Origin: Providencia sneebia DSM 19967
Lineage (GTDB): Bacteria > Pseudomonadota > Gammaproteobacteria > Enterobacterales > Enterobacteriaceae
Length of the DNA: 64,000 nucleotides
Direction of reading: 5' to 3'
Assembly: GCF_000314895.2 (NCBI RefSeq)
Contig: NZ_CM001773.1
Coordinates: 1,145,684 to 1,209,683, forward strand
In this document: positions 1 to 7,652 of the stretch, piece by piece
Layout: each line of letters opens with the position of its first letter
Position numbering within the stretch: the stretch's first letter is position 1
Position numbers and translations under genes: made by a program
Notes under the pieces: generated by a model
What the model was told of the DNA's origin: nothing
Seen by the model: the letters and a program-made list of their open reading frames with translations, nothing else
Databases searched by the model: none

Positions 1-131
1 CCAGGACCCCACTCAGCAGCAAATGAATCATAGGTATAAACCGTCAAGGTCGGTTTTTCTGCCCATGAAAAGTGTGAGATACCTAAAGTTGCGAGAGCAA
101 TTAATGATTTACATAATGAATGTTTCAGCAT
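1..131 (-). CDS. thiB: Thiamine ABC transporter substrate-binding protein, N-terminal part (truncated by window edge)
   Basis: Reading the minus strand from an ATG at 131 gives about 43 residues that run off the window. They begin with a short positively charged and hydrophobic stretch ending in SHFSWA, a likely Sec signal peptide. The mature start LTVYTYDSFAAEWGPG is the conserved N-terminus of ThiB/TbpA, the periplasmic protein that delivers thiamine and thiamine phosphates to the ThiPQ transporter. An AGGA ribosome-binding site lies just before the ATG. The TPP riboswitch immediately upstream supports the call. Only the first part of the gene is visible, so integrity cannot be judged. Confidence 0.93.
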   Translation of the reverse strand, partial: MLKHSLCKSLIALATLGISHFSWAEKPTLTVYTYDSFAAEWGP

Positions 132-206
132 GCTTTTTCCTGTGTGAAAGAGAAAACGACACAGGATTTGAGAAGATACCATAACAATTAGGTGAATTGA
201 CGGTAG

Positions 207-286
207 CTCAAATCCCTACGCCGGTATTGCCCGGATCAGGTTCTACGGGTTAATTCTCAGCCTAAAAATAAAGGCACCCCGTTGAG
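207..286 (-). promoter_or_regulatory. TPP riboswitch (THI element) controlling thiB
   Basis: On the minus strand the leader holds the conserved thi-box blocks in order: GGGGTGCC, GGCTGAGA, ACCCGTAGAACCTGATC, then CCGGCGTAGGGA. CTCAA at one end and TTGAG at the other can close the P1 helix. This is the thiamine pyrophosphate aptamer. It lies about 75 bases before the thiB start, which leaves room for an expression platform that hides the ribosome-binding site or terminates transcription when TPP is bound. The platform itself was not resolved. Confidence 0.95.
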
Positions 287-569
287 ACAGGTTTATTGTA
301 GAGACTTTACCTATATCTGCAATACCCATTATGTTTTTATCTTTGTTTATCAGCACTATCTTCATTTTTTGAGAGGAAGTAAAAATTGGGGAAATATTGA
401 TATGATTTTATTTATTTAGCGGTGTTTTTTAGCATATTCTCGGGCTAAGACTATATGGCTTTGATTATTTGCAGCATATATATAAATATTGGCGAGTATA
501 TAGGTTTACCAGATAGGGTATGTATGAAACAATTAGCCATCTTTCAAATTTGGTTATTGAGGTAGTCTG

Positions 570-1103
570 GTGATCGATGATGATGGCTACCGCCCGAATG
601 TAGGAATTGTAATTTGTAATCGGCAAGGGCAGGTTTTATGGGCTCGCCGCTATGGTCAGCATTCATGGCAATTTCCTCAAGGAGGTATAAATCCTGGGGA
701 ATCACCAGAGCAGGCTATGTATCGTGAATTGTACGAAGAAGTCGGCTTGCAACGTAAAGATGTTCGGTTATTGGCCTCGACTCGCAATTGGCTACGTTAC
801 AAATTACCCAAGCGTTTGGTGCGTTGGGATACAAAACCTGTTTGTATCGGGCAGAAACAGCGTTGGTTTTTATTACAACTTCAATGCAATGAAGCCGATA
901 TAAATGTTCAGCGCAGTAAGTCGCCAGAATTTGATGGTTGGCGATGGGTGAGTTATTGGTATCCTGTTCGACAAGTGGTCTCTTTCAAGCGCGAAGTGTA
1001 TCGCCGCGTAATGAAAGAGTTCGCACCTATTGTGATGCCATTACAAGAACAAAGAGCGCCACAAAGACCGGCGTTTATGCATCGTAGGCGCGGAGCTAGG
1101 TAA
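570..1103 (+). CDS. rppH: RNA pyrophosphohydrolase RppH
   Basis: RppH removes pyrophosphate from the triphosphate 5' end of mRNA, which triggers RNase E-dependent decay. The 177-residue protein has the Nudix box [13 protein letters not shown] followed by RELYEEVG at about residues 37-58, and its N-terminus ([17 protein letters not shown]) is the canonical one for the family. The start is GTG, with GAGG seven bases upstream. The C-terminal tail is basic (HRRRGAR), as in relatives. It is followed after four bases by ptsP, the same pair as in E. coli, so co-transcription is likely. Confidence 0.97.
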   Translation: MIDDDGYRPNVGIVICNRQGQVLWARRYGQHSWQFPQGGINPGESPEQAMYRELYEEVGLQRKDVRLLASTRNWLRYKLPKRLVRWDTKPVCIGQKQRWFLLQLQCNEADINVQRSKSPEFDGWRWVSYWYPVRQVVSFKREVYRRVMKEFAPIVMPLQEQRAPQRPAFMHRRRGAR

Positions 1104-1107
1104 AATT

Positions 1108-3354
1108 ATGCTAACGCGCTTACGTGAAATTGTCGAAAAAGTGGCAATGGCAACAAGTTTAGCCGAAGCATTAGAGGTATTAGTAAACGAAACCTGTAAT
1201 GCGATGCAAACAGATGTTTGCTCAATTTATTTGGCTGATCATTCGCGTCAATGTTATTACTTAATGGCAACCCGCGGGTTAAAAAAACCTCGTGGGATTG
1301 CTATTCGTCTTGGGTTTGATGAAGGCGTTGTGGGGGCCGTTGGCCGTCAATCTGAAATGCTCAATCTTGCCGATATTCGCGAACATCCTGAATTTAAATA
1401 CCTTCCCCAACTCAAAGAAGAGCAGCTAAAAGCATTTTTAGGTGTACCAGTTGTTTATCGTCGAAAATTACTTGGTGTGTTAGTCGTACAGCAACGTGAT
1501 CGACGTTTTTTTAATGAAACTGAAGAGTCCTTTTTGGTGACGTTGTCAATGCAACTCGCCGTGATTTTATCTCAAGTGCAATCTAAAGGAATTTTTGGGC
1601 AATATAGACAAAGCCGGCTTAAAGCTATACCTGTATCACAAGGCATTGTGATGGCCTATGGCTGGCAAGATAGTTCACAACCTACCTTTGATTCAATCTA
1701 CGAAGCTAGTGCTTTAAATATTAATGATGAAAAGCAGCATTTAATAAATGCAATTGAAAATGCTGCTTCTGAATGCCGACGAATTAGCAAGCGCTTTATG
1801 GCAAACTCGCAAAAGGAAAGTGCTGCAATTTTTGATTTGTATAATCATTTATTGCATGACCCACAACTCAAAAAAAGGTTATTTGCGGCAATTGAGCAAG
1901 GGGCTATTGCGCAATGGGCAGTGAAAAAAGTCATTGATGATTATGTTGAACAGTTTTCCCGTTTAAATGACCTTTATTTGAGGGAAAGAGGAGCTGACCT
2001 TAGAGCATTAGGTCAACGTTTACTTTTCCATTTAGATGATAACTTAACGGCCCGCGAGCAGTGGCCAGAAAGTTTTATTTTGGTTGCGGATGAGCTAAGT
2101 GCGAGTGTATTAGCTGAGATGCCTTTGGAGCAGCTTGCTGGTGTTATTGTTCGTGATGGTGCCACGCATTCGCATTCTGCCATTTTGATCAGAGCGATGG
2201 GAATACCCGCAATAATGGGAGTAGATGTTGACCCATCTTTATTGCATGACCGTTTTTTAATTCTTGATGGTTATCGTGGTGATGTATTCATTGAGCCCGA
2301 GAATTTTATTGTTCAAGAATATAAGCAAATTATTGCGGAAGAAAATATTCTCAGTGAATTAGCTGAAGATTCTCTTGAACAAGAAGTCACATTAAAAAAC
2401 GGTGAATATGTCTATATTTACCTTAATGCTGGTTTAAGCCCCCGTTATGAACGGCAGATTAATGTTGCCGTAGATGGTGTTGGGTTGTATCGGACAGAAC
2501 TGCCTTTTATGCTGCATAACGGTTTTCCATCCGAAGATGAGCAAAAGCAGCTGTATCAGGAAATATTGCATTTATTTGCAGATAAGCCCGTTGTGCTAAG
2601 AACATTAGATATTGGGGCGGATAAGCAGTTACCTTACATGCCAATCAATGAAGAAAACCCTTGTTTAGGTTGGCGCGGTATACGGATTATGTTGGATCAA
2701 CCTGAGATCTTCTTGATTCAATTAAGAGCTATGTTGTTAGCAAACCTTAAAACTCAAAATTTGCGCATTTTATTACCGATGATAACCAGCCTTAATGAGG
2801 TTGATGAGGCTATCATTTTAATAAAAAGAGCAAGGGATGAATTAAGTCAATCGATTGATCACATAGTACCTATGCCACAAATTGGTGTTATGTTTGAAGT
2901 TCCTTCATTATTATTTTTACTGCCAGAGTTAAAAAAACGGGTCGATTTTATTTCAATTGGTACGAATGATTTAACCCAATATTTATTGGCTGTCGATAGA
3001 AATAACACGCATGTTGCATCAATTTATGACAGCCTGCATCCTGCAATGATCCGCTTTCTAGCTCAGGTAAGCGAAGAGTGTCAACGGATTGGTTTACCGG
3101 TCAGTGTGTGCGGTGAAATGGCAGGGCAGCCGTTGGGAGTAGCGGCATTAATCGCTTTAGGCTATCGTTCTTTGAGTATGAATGGACGTAGTGTTCCAAG
3201 AGTAAAATATTTGATCCGTGGATTACAACCTGATTTAGTATCTGCGTTATTACCCGATCTTTTAACCGCTGAAACAAGTAGTATGATCCGTGAAAAAATT
3301 AGTTTATTTATGGAGAAGAATGGGTTAGGTGGCTTTGTTCGAGGTGGTATCTAA
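1108..3354 (+). CDS. ptsP: Phosphoenolpyruvate-protein phosphotransferase PtsP (enzyme I-Ntr)
   Basis: This is the first enzyme of the nitrogen phosphotransferase chain, passing phosphate from PEP to NPr and then PtsN to tune potassium and nitrogen responses. The 748-residue protein has the expected three parts. An N-terminal GAF domain occupies about residues 1-160 and senses glutamine and 2-oxoglutarate in E. coli. A swivelling phosphohistidine domain follows, with the active histidine near residue 356 in ATHSHSAIL. The C-terminal PEP-binding barrel carries LRTLDIGADKQLPYM and, near the end, VSVCGEMAGQP. Full length for the family. It is cytoplasmic and follows rppH after four bases. Confidence 0.96.
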   Translation: MLTRLREIVEKVAMATSLAEALEVLVNETCNAMQTDVCSIYLADHSRQCYYLMATRGLKKPRGIAIRLGFDEGVVGAVGRQSEMLNLADIREHPEFKYLPQLKEEQLKAFLGVPVVYRRKLLGVLVVQQRDRRFFNETEESFLVTLSMQLAVILSQVQSKGIFGQYRQSRLKAIPVSQGIVMAYGWQDSSQPTFDSIYEASALNINDEKQHLINAIENAASECRRISKRFMANSQKESAAIFDLYNHLLHDPQLKKRLFAAIEQGAIAQWAVKKVIDDYVEQFSRLNDLYLRERGADLRALGQRLLFHLDDNLTAREQWPESFILVADELSASVLAEMPLEQLAGVIVRDGATHSHSAILIRAMGIPAIMGVDVDPSLLHDRFLILDGYRGDVFIEPENFIVQEYKQIIAEENILSELAEDSLEQEVTLKNGEYVYIYLNAGLSPRYERQINVAVDGVGLYRTELPFMLHNGFPSEDEQKQLYQEILHLFADKPVVLRTLDIGADKQLPYMPINEENPCLGWRGIRIMLDQPEIFLIQLRAMLLANLKTQNLRILLPMITSLNEVDEAIILIKRARDELSQSIDHIVPMPQIGVMFEVPSLLFLLPELKKRVDFISIGTNDLTQYLLAVDRNNTHVASIYDSLHPAMIRFLAQVSEECQRIGLPVSVCGEMAGQPLGVAALIALGYRSLSMNGRSVPRVKYLIRGLQPDLVSALLPDLLTAETSSMIREKISLFMEKNGLGGFVRGGI

Positions 3355-3434
3355 TTTATTTCACCAGATTTTTCTATCTCAATGCTATGTTATGATGCAT
3401 GGCGATTTTGATTTAACAAATAAAGTGGGGAACG

Positions 3435-4331
3435 ATGAGTAACAGCTACTTAGCATTTCCGGAGATTGATCCTGTCATGTTCTCGGTCGGGCCAGTGTCT
3501 TTGCACTGGTATGGTTTTATGTATCTTGTTGGGTTTGTATTTGCTTTGTGGTTAGCAAATCGTCGTGCGGCTAAACCTAACAGTGGTTGGACAAAAAATG
3601 AAGTTGAGAACTTACTCTACATTGGCTTTGTAGGTGTTTTTGTAGGTGGAAGATTAGGTTACGTATTCTTTTATAATTTGCCAGTATTTCTTGATGATCC
3701 CCTTTACTTATTTAAAGTTTGGGATGGCGGAATGTCGTTTCATGGCGGATTAATTGGTGTTATTTGTGCCATGATGTGGTTTGCACATCGGACTCGACGC
3801 CGTTTCCTTCAAGTTGCTGATTTTGTTGCACCACTTATTCCATTTGGTTTAGGAATGGGGCGAATTGGAAACTTTATTAATGGAGAATTATGGGGACGAG
3901 TCACTTTAGATACGCCTTGGGCATTTCTATTCCCACATTCGCGAAGTGAAGATATTCAAATAGTAGCGCAAGATCCATCATTACTGCCTATTTTAGAGCA
4001 ATATGGCGTTCTTCCACGCCATCCATCTCAACTTTATGAGATGGTTTTAGAAGGGATTGTATTATTCCTGATCTTAAATATATTTGTGCGTAAACCTCGC
4101 CCAATGGGCAGTGTTTCTGGGCTATTTTTGATAGGTTATGGGGCGTTCCGAATTATTGTTGAATTCTTTAGACAACCAGATTCGCAGCTTGGTTTATTTG
4201 GAGGCATTAGCATGGGGCAAATTTTATCAATACCAATGATTATTGTTGGTGTGCTAATGATTATGTGGGCATATAAATATGGTCAAAATATTCCAGCCCA
4301 TAAACCCGACAAGAATCCTAAAAGTAAATAA
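3435..4331 (+). CDS. lgt: Prolipoprotein diacylglyceryl transferase
   Basis: Lgt transfers diacylglycerol from phosphatidylglycerol to the lipobox cysteine of prolipoproteins in the inner membrane, the first step of lipoprotein maturation. The 298-residue protein has several hydrophobic segments and the Lgt signature [14 protein letters not shown] at about residues 142-155. HGGLIGV near residue 103 and the C-terminal RxxxEFFRQPD motif are also present. A GGGG-type ribosome-binding site lies six bases before the ATG. It is followed by thyA after a hairpin, the conserved lgt-thyA pair, in which lgt transcription often feeds thyA. Confidence 0.97.
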   Translation: MSNSYLAFPEIDPVMFSVGPVSLHWYGFMYLVGFVFALWLANRRAAKPNSGWTKNEVENLLYIGFVGVFVGGRLGYVFFYNLPVFLDDPLYLFKVWDGGMSFHGGLIGVICAMMWFAHRTRRRFLQVADFVAPLIPFGLGMGRIGNFINGELWGRVTLDTPWAFLFPHSRSEDIQIVAQDPSLLPILEQYGVLPRHPSQLYEMVLEGIVLFLILNIFVRKPRPMGSVSGLFLIGYGAFRIIVEFFRQPDSQLGLFGGISMGQILSIPMIIVGVLMIMWAYKYGQNIPAHKPDKNPKSK

Positions 4332-4347
4332 ATAAAATAAATTGATA

Positions 4348-4377
4348 AGGCCATCATTGCGCTTGTAATGATGGCCT
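4348..4377 (+). other. Hairpin between lgt and thyA (attenuator or partial terminator)
   Basis: AGGCCATCATT and AATGATGGCCT form an 11-bp perfect stem with an eight-base loop, ending 18 bases before the thyA ATG. There is no clean U-run after it. It may therefore only reduce or process lgt-thyA readthrough rather than end transcription. That role is inferred. Confidence 0.6.
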
Positions 4378-4395
4378 ATAAATAAGTGAGTATTT

Positions 4396-5247
4396 ATGAA
4401 GCCGTATCTTGAGTTATGCCAGCGAATTATTGATGAAGGTCAGTGGGTTGAGAATAAACGTACGAGTGTTCGTTGCCTAACGGTGATTAATGCTGACCTA
4501 GAGTATGATGTTGCAAATAACCAATTTCCTTTAATTACCACACGTAAAAGCTTTTTTAAGGCTGCGATAGCTGAGTTACTTGGCTATTTGCGTGGCTATG
4601 ATAATGCAAAGCAGTTCCGAGAAATTGGTTGTAACACTTGGAATGCTAATGCTAATGAAAATCAGGCTTGGCTAAATAATCCACACCGTAAAGGTGAGGA
4701 TGATATGGGCAGAGTTTATGGTGTTCAGGGACGTTCGTGGTTACGTCCAGATGGCTCACATCTTGATCAGCTTAAAAAAGTTGTCGATAACTTAAAAAAT
4801 GGGATAGATGATCGTGCTGAAATTATAACGTTTTATAACCCGGGTGAATTTGAAATGGGTTGTTTACGTCCTTGCATGCATACTCATACTTTTTCACTAT
4901 TAGGCGATACACTTCATTTAACGTCGTATCAACGTAGCTGTGATGTTCCACTGGGCTTAAATTTCAATCAAGTCCAGTGTTTTGTATTCCTTGCTCTTAT
5001 GGCTCGAATTACAGGTCATAAACCCGGTAAGGCTTATCACAAAATTGTGAATGCTCATATTTATGAAAATCAATTACCTTTGATGCGTGATGTACAATTA
5101 AAGCGTGAACCTTTCCCTTTACCATCATTGTTTATTAATCCGCAAATCAAGACATTGGAAGATATTGAAACTTGGGTGAGTACTGATGATTTCACTTTAG
5201 AGGGATATCAGTATCACGAAGCTATACGTTATCCATTTACAGTTTAA
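4396..5247 (+). CDS. thyA: Thymidylate synthase
   Basis: ThyA methylates dUMP to dTMP using methylenetetrahydrofolate. The protein is 283 residues, longer than the 264-residue E. coli enzyme. It belongs to the longer variant, with an insertion around [20 protein letters not shown] before the conserved [12 protein letters not shown]. The catalytic cysteine is C160 in [12 protein letters not shown], and the dUMP-binding block [16 protein letters not shown] and the C-terminal YPFTV are intact. The family assignment is secure. The long form differs from the neighbouring E. coli-like genes in type, which may reflect lineage history or replacement by transfer. Confidence 0.95.
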   Translation: MKPYLELCQRIIDEGQWVENKRTSVRCLTVINADLEYDVANNQFPLITTRKSFFKAAIAELLGYLRGYDNAKQFREIGCNTWNANANENQAWLNNPHRKGEDDMGRVYGVQGRSWLRPDGSHLDQLKKVVDNLKNGIDDRAEIITFYNPGEFEMGCLRPCMHTHTFSLLGDTLHLTSYQRSCDVPLGLNFNQVQCFVFLALMARITGHKPGKAYHKIVNAHIYENQLPLMRDVQLKREPFPLPSLFINPQIKTLEDIETWVSTDDFTLEGYQYHEAIRYPFTV

Positions 5248-5268
5248 TTATTCTTTGAGATTGTTGGC

Positions 5269-5299
5269 AAAGCGCGGGGAAATCCTAGTTCCCCGCTTT
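5269..5299 (+). terminator. Hairpin terminator after thyA
   Basis: A GC-rich stem (GCGGGGAA with TTCCCCGC, loop ATCCTAG) is flanked by AAA and TTT and lies 22 bases after the thyA stop codon. The U-tract is short (TTTGTGTT). Probable rho-independent terminator of the lgt-thyA unit. Confidence 0.65.
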
Positions 5300-5403
5300 G
5301 TGTTATCAATTGAAAATCAATATATTGATCTTCCTCCGTTTATTTTAAAGTGCATTATCATTGTTACTAAACAAACTGTGTTGGTTAGTAACTCGCAATT
5401 TTG

Positions 5404-5455
5404 AATTAAGCACTCCAAAACCTCATTTTAATAATGTTATTTTGGAGGCTTAATT
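5404..5455. repeat. Long inverted repeat in the thyA-ppdA gap
   Basis: AATTAAGC-A-CTCCAAAA at 5404-5420 pairs with TTTTGGAGGCTTAATT at 5440-5455. This is a 16-bp stem with one bulged base and a 19-base loop. It lies in a roughly 450-bp stretch without a gene, between the thyA terminator and ppdA. It has no U-run and its function is unknown. Confidence 0.6.
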
Positions 5456-5612
5456 GATTAGTTATAAATTGAATTGATTAATCTTTAAATTTGTTTTGTT
5501 TATCCTCCTTTTTAATATCTGAAGCTCTTTGTCACTAGCGACGAGCTCTGTACTTTTTTTATCGTTTTCCTACCAAATTAGTGATCTTTATTTTTACCAA
5601 CAATTTTAAGTT

Positions 5613-5679
5613 GCGAGCCGCTTCGCAAATCGACCAATGCCTCTTTGTAAATTCAATGATTGCTTGCGAAACGGCTCGT
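5613..5679. repeat. Imperfect inverted repeat upstream of ppdA (REP- or MITE-like)
   Basis: Arm GCGAGCCGCTTCGCAA at 5613-5628 pairs with TTGCGAAACGGCTCGT at 5664-5679, with 14 of 16 Watson-Crick pairs plus one G-U. The 35-base spacer is AT-rich. The arms are much more GC-rich than their surroundings. It ends 77 bases before the ppdA start. It could be a small mobile palindromic element or a structured leader. No family was recognised. Confidence 0.55.
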
Positions 5680-5756
5680 AAATTTAAATCTAAGTTTTGG
5701 TATTGCTGATTTTTATTACTGATATTGGCTGTGTTCTTGGAAGAAGGGATAACAAA

Positions 5757-6236
5757 ATGAAAATTAGGAACCAACAAAATGGATTTACGTTAATTGAAAT
5801 ATTAGTTGTGATATTTATTTGTTCATTTGCATTAATTCCTGCTTTACATAATTGGCATAAGCAACAACAACGTGAGTATTTAATTGATACAGCTCGGCAA
5901 GTTGCTGCATTTATTTATCGCCATTTTATGGAAGGAATTTATCTAAACCAACATCGTATTTTATTTGTAGACCCACTAAAAGATAATTGGAAAATTACCA
6001 TAAAAGATGCAATTACGAAGGATCAAATAGGGCAATTAGTAGCTGATAAATTTAATCATGTGGCGATAAAGTCAGCAACGCGTACCTCAATTGATTTATA
6101 TGGTAAGCAAGGAACCAGTCATGCTTTTCGCATTGAACTACAGAATGATTTTGGGCAAATGACCATTTTTATGTCTGCTAGCGGTAGGGTTAGAGGTTGT
6201 AGTAATAAAAAAATTGTAGGTGTTCCACATTGTTAG
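5757..6236 (+). CDS. ppdA: Prepilin-type pseudopilin PpdA-like
   Basis: This is a pseudopilin-like protein of about 159 residues. After a short leader it has the prepilin peptidase site GFTLIEIL at about residues 9-16 and a hydrophobic helix (LVVIFICSFALIPAL). It should be cut and N-methylated by the prepilin peptidase and act as a minor subunit of a type IV pilus or type II secretion-like fibre in the inner membrane. I chose the ATG at 5757, since an earlier start would put 20 residues before the leader, and AAGGGAT precedes this ATG. It is first of a four-gene cluster placed before recC, as in E. coli. Confidence 0.88.
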   Translation: MKIRNQQNGFTLIEILVVIFICSFALIPALHNWHKQQQREYLIDTARQVAAFIYRHFMEGIYLNQHRILFVDPLKDNWKITIKDAITKDQIGQLVADKFNHVAIKSATRTSIDLYGKQGTSHAFRIELQNDFGQMTIFMSASGRVRGCSNKKIVGVPHC

Positions 6237-6247
6237 TGCCTCATTGT

Positions 6248-6832
6248 ATGAATAAAAATGATCAATTAGGTTTTTCATTGCTTGAAACTCTCATTGCAAT
6301 GGGGTTAAGCAGTTTTATCTGTATTGCTGCCATATCCGTATTTCCTGCTTTATTTAAACAGACTCATCATTCTTACATTCAATATCAAATAGATAGAGAA
6401 GTTAGGCAAGTTCTTATTAATATGGAGAAAGACTTTAGGCGAATTGGTTATTGTAGCCGACAGTTTTGTGATGGTACTGCAATTAAAATAGAGGCTAAAT
6501 TTTTAAGTAGATTGCCAAATTCATGTATTGTTTTTGCTTATGATCAGGATTTATCTGGAGCATGGCGTAACGGGGGAGCTCGTAGTAAAGAAACTGATTT
6601 TTTTGGGTATAGATTAAACAATAATAAATTGGAATCTAATAGAAACGTGATGGATTGTAATGGTAGCCGCTGGCAATCCTTATTCGATCCCCAAGTAATT
6701 AAAGTCAATAAGTTATCTTTTACTTGGCATAAAGAACACTCTTTATTAGAAGTCAAACTTATTGTTAAAACACCATTGTTACCTAACAAAGAATTGAGTT
6801 ATAGAACCACTGTATTATTGAGGAATGTTTAA
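6248..6832 (+). CDS. ppdB: Prepilin-type pseudopilin PpdB-like
   Basis: A minor pseudopilin with the leader-cleavage motif LGFSLLETLIAM near residues 7-18, followed by a hydrophobic helix (GLSSFICIAAISVF) and a globular C-terminal part. The conserved glutamate at mature position 5 is present. The ATG at 6248 gives a normal short leader; reading could begin slightly upstream at a TTG or GTG, but that would only lengthen the leader. It starts 11 bases after ppdA and its last base is shared with the ygdB start, so the genes are probably translated as one unit. Confidence 0.86.
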   Translation: MNKNDQLGFSLLETLIAMGLSSFICIAAISVFPALFKQTHHSYIQYQIDREVRQVLINMEKDFRRIGYCSRQFCDGTAIKIEAKFLSRLPNSCIVFAYDQDLSGAWRNGGARSKETDFFGYRLNNNKLESNRNVMDCNGSRWQSLFDPQVIKVNKLSFTWHKEHSLLEVKLIVKTPLLPNKELSYRTTVLLRNV

Positions 6833-7272
6833 TGGCGGCATTGCAGACTCAAAAAGGAAATATTGCTTTAATTATGGTCGTTATCTTAATGACAATGGCA
6901 CTACTATTATTAAAAGCATTACATTTTTACCAAGAAAGTGCGCGTGATGAATTTTTCCGTGAGAAGAGGTTTTTTGAAACTTTTAATCTAGCTGAATCTG
7001 CATTATCTTGGGGGTTAACGCAAAATTGGCAGCTATTTGGTTCAATAGATACAGATTGGGAATGTTTACAGCATCAAAAACCATATTGGGAAAGCTGCTT
7101 AAAGCATTATAAAGGCAATGATTTTATATTATTAGGTCGAAGTTTTTATAACGACACACAATATATCAATGTATATCGTTGGGTTAATCCTTTAGCAGGT
7201 TCTCAGAAAGTGCAAGCAAGGGAAAATGGTTGGCTAGACTATTGCCCTGTAAAAAAGAAAGGGTTTTGCTAA
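6832..7272 (+). CDS. ygdB: YgdB-like pilus-associated protein
   Basis: A 146-residue protein with a short basic N-terminus and a hydrophobic segment (NIALIMVVILMTMALLLL) in the position of a pilin helix. It lacks the GFTLIE-type site of its neighbours. It matches YgdB (DUF2509) by position and by pattern, including the ESALSWGL stretch after the helix. It overlaps ppdB by one base and ppdC by one base (TAATG). Likely an inner-membrane minor component of the same fibre. The precise role is unknown. Confidence 0.8.
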   Translation: MAALQTQKGNIALIMVVILMTMALLLLKALHFYQESARDEFFREKRFFETFNLAESALSWGLTQNWQLFGSIDTDWECLQHQKPYWESCLKHYKGNDFILLGRSFYNDTQYINVYRWVNPLAGSQKVQARENGWLDYCPVKKKGFC

Positions 7273-7652
7273 TGAAGCAAAACCAAATAATACAGCAGCA
7301 AGGTTTCGCCTTGATAGAATCAATTATTGCGATGGTTGTCTTTGCTATCTTATTAGTCGCTCTGCTAAACTATAGCCAATATATCACTTTGAATTTTAAT
7401 CAAATATTTCAGCATTCAGCAGTAATAAGAGAGTTAAATAGCCAGTTAGAATATAAATCATCAATGAAAGCGGTGGAGCGTGAAAACCAGAAGCCGCTTT
7501 CCCCCAATTGGCAGCTAAACTTACAAGATTTTTCGGTGTCAGAGAATTGTACTGATACAACCGTCGCCTTATCGAACCCGAGGCAAAAATTTGTACTGAC
7601 CCGTAGGGTTTGTAGAACAGGAGATAATAATGTTTCAGGTTTATCATTCTAA
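7272..7652 (+). CDS. ppdC: Prepilin-type pseudopilin PpdC-like
   Basis: A protein of about 126 residues with the prepilin motif QGFALIESIIAMVVF near the N-terminus, then a soluble domain with two cysteines near the end. The ATG at 7272 overlaps the ygdB stop as TAATG. Starting further upstream would add an implausible leader. The last 23 bases overlap the start of recC in another frame, as occurs in relatives, which suggests translational coupling of the pseudopilin cluster to recC. Confidence 0.83.
   Translation: MKQNQIIQQQGFALIESIIAMVVFAILLVALLNYSQYITLNFNQIFQHSAVIRELNSQLEYKSSMKAVERENQKPLSPNWQLNLQDFSVSENCTDTTVALSNPRQKFVLTRRVCRTGDNNVSGLSF

Noticed and set aside
5559..5777. Minus-strand open frame of 72 codons upstream of ppdA
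   Set aside because: It runs through the GC-rich inverted repeat and into the ppdA start, has no ribosome-binding site and no protein-like pattern.
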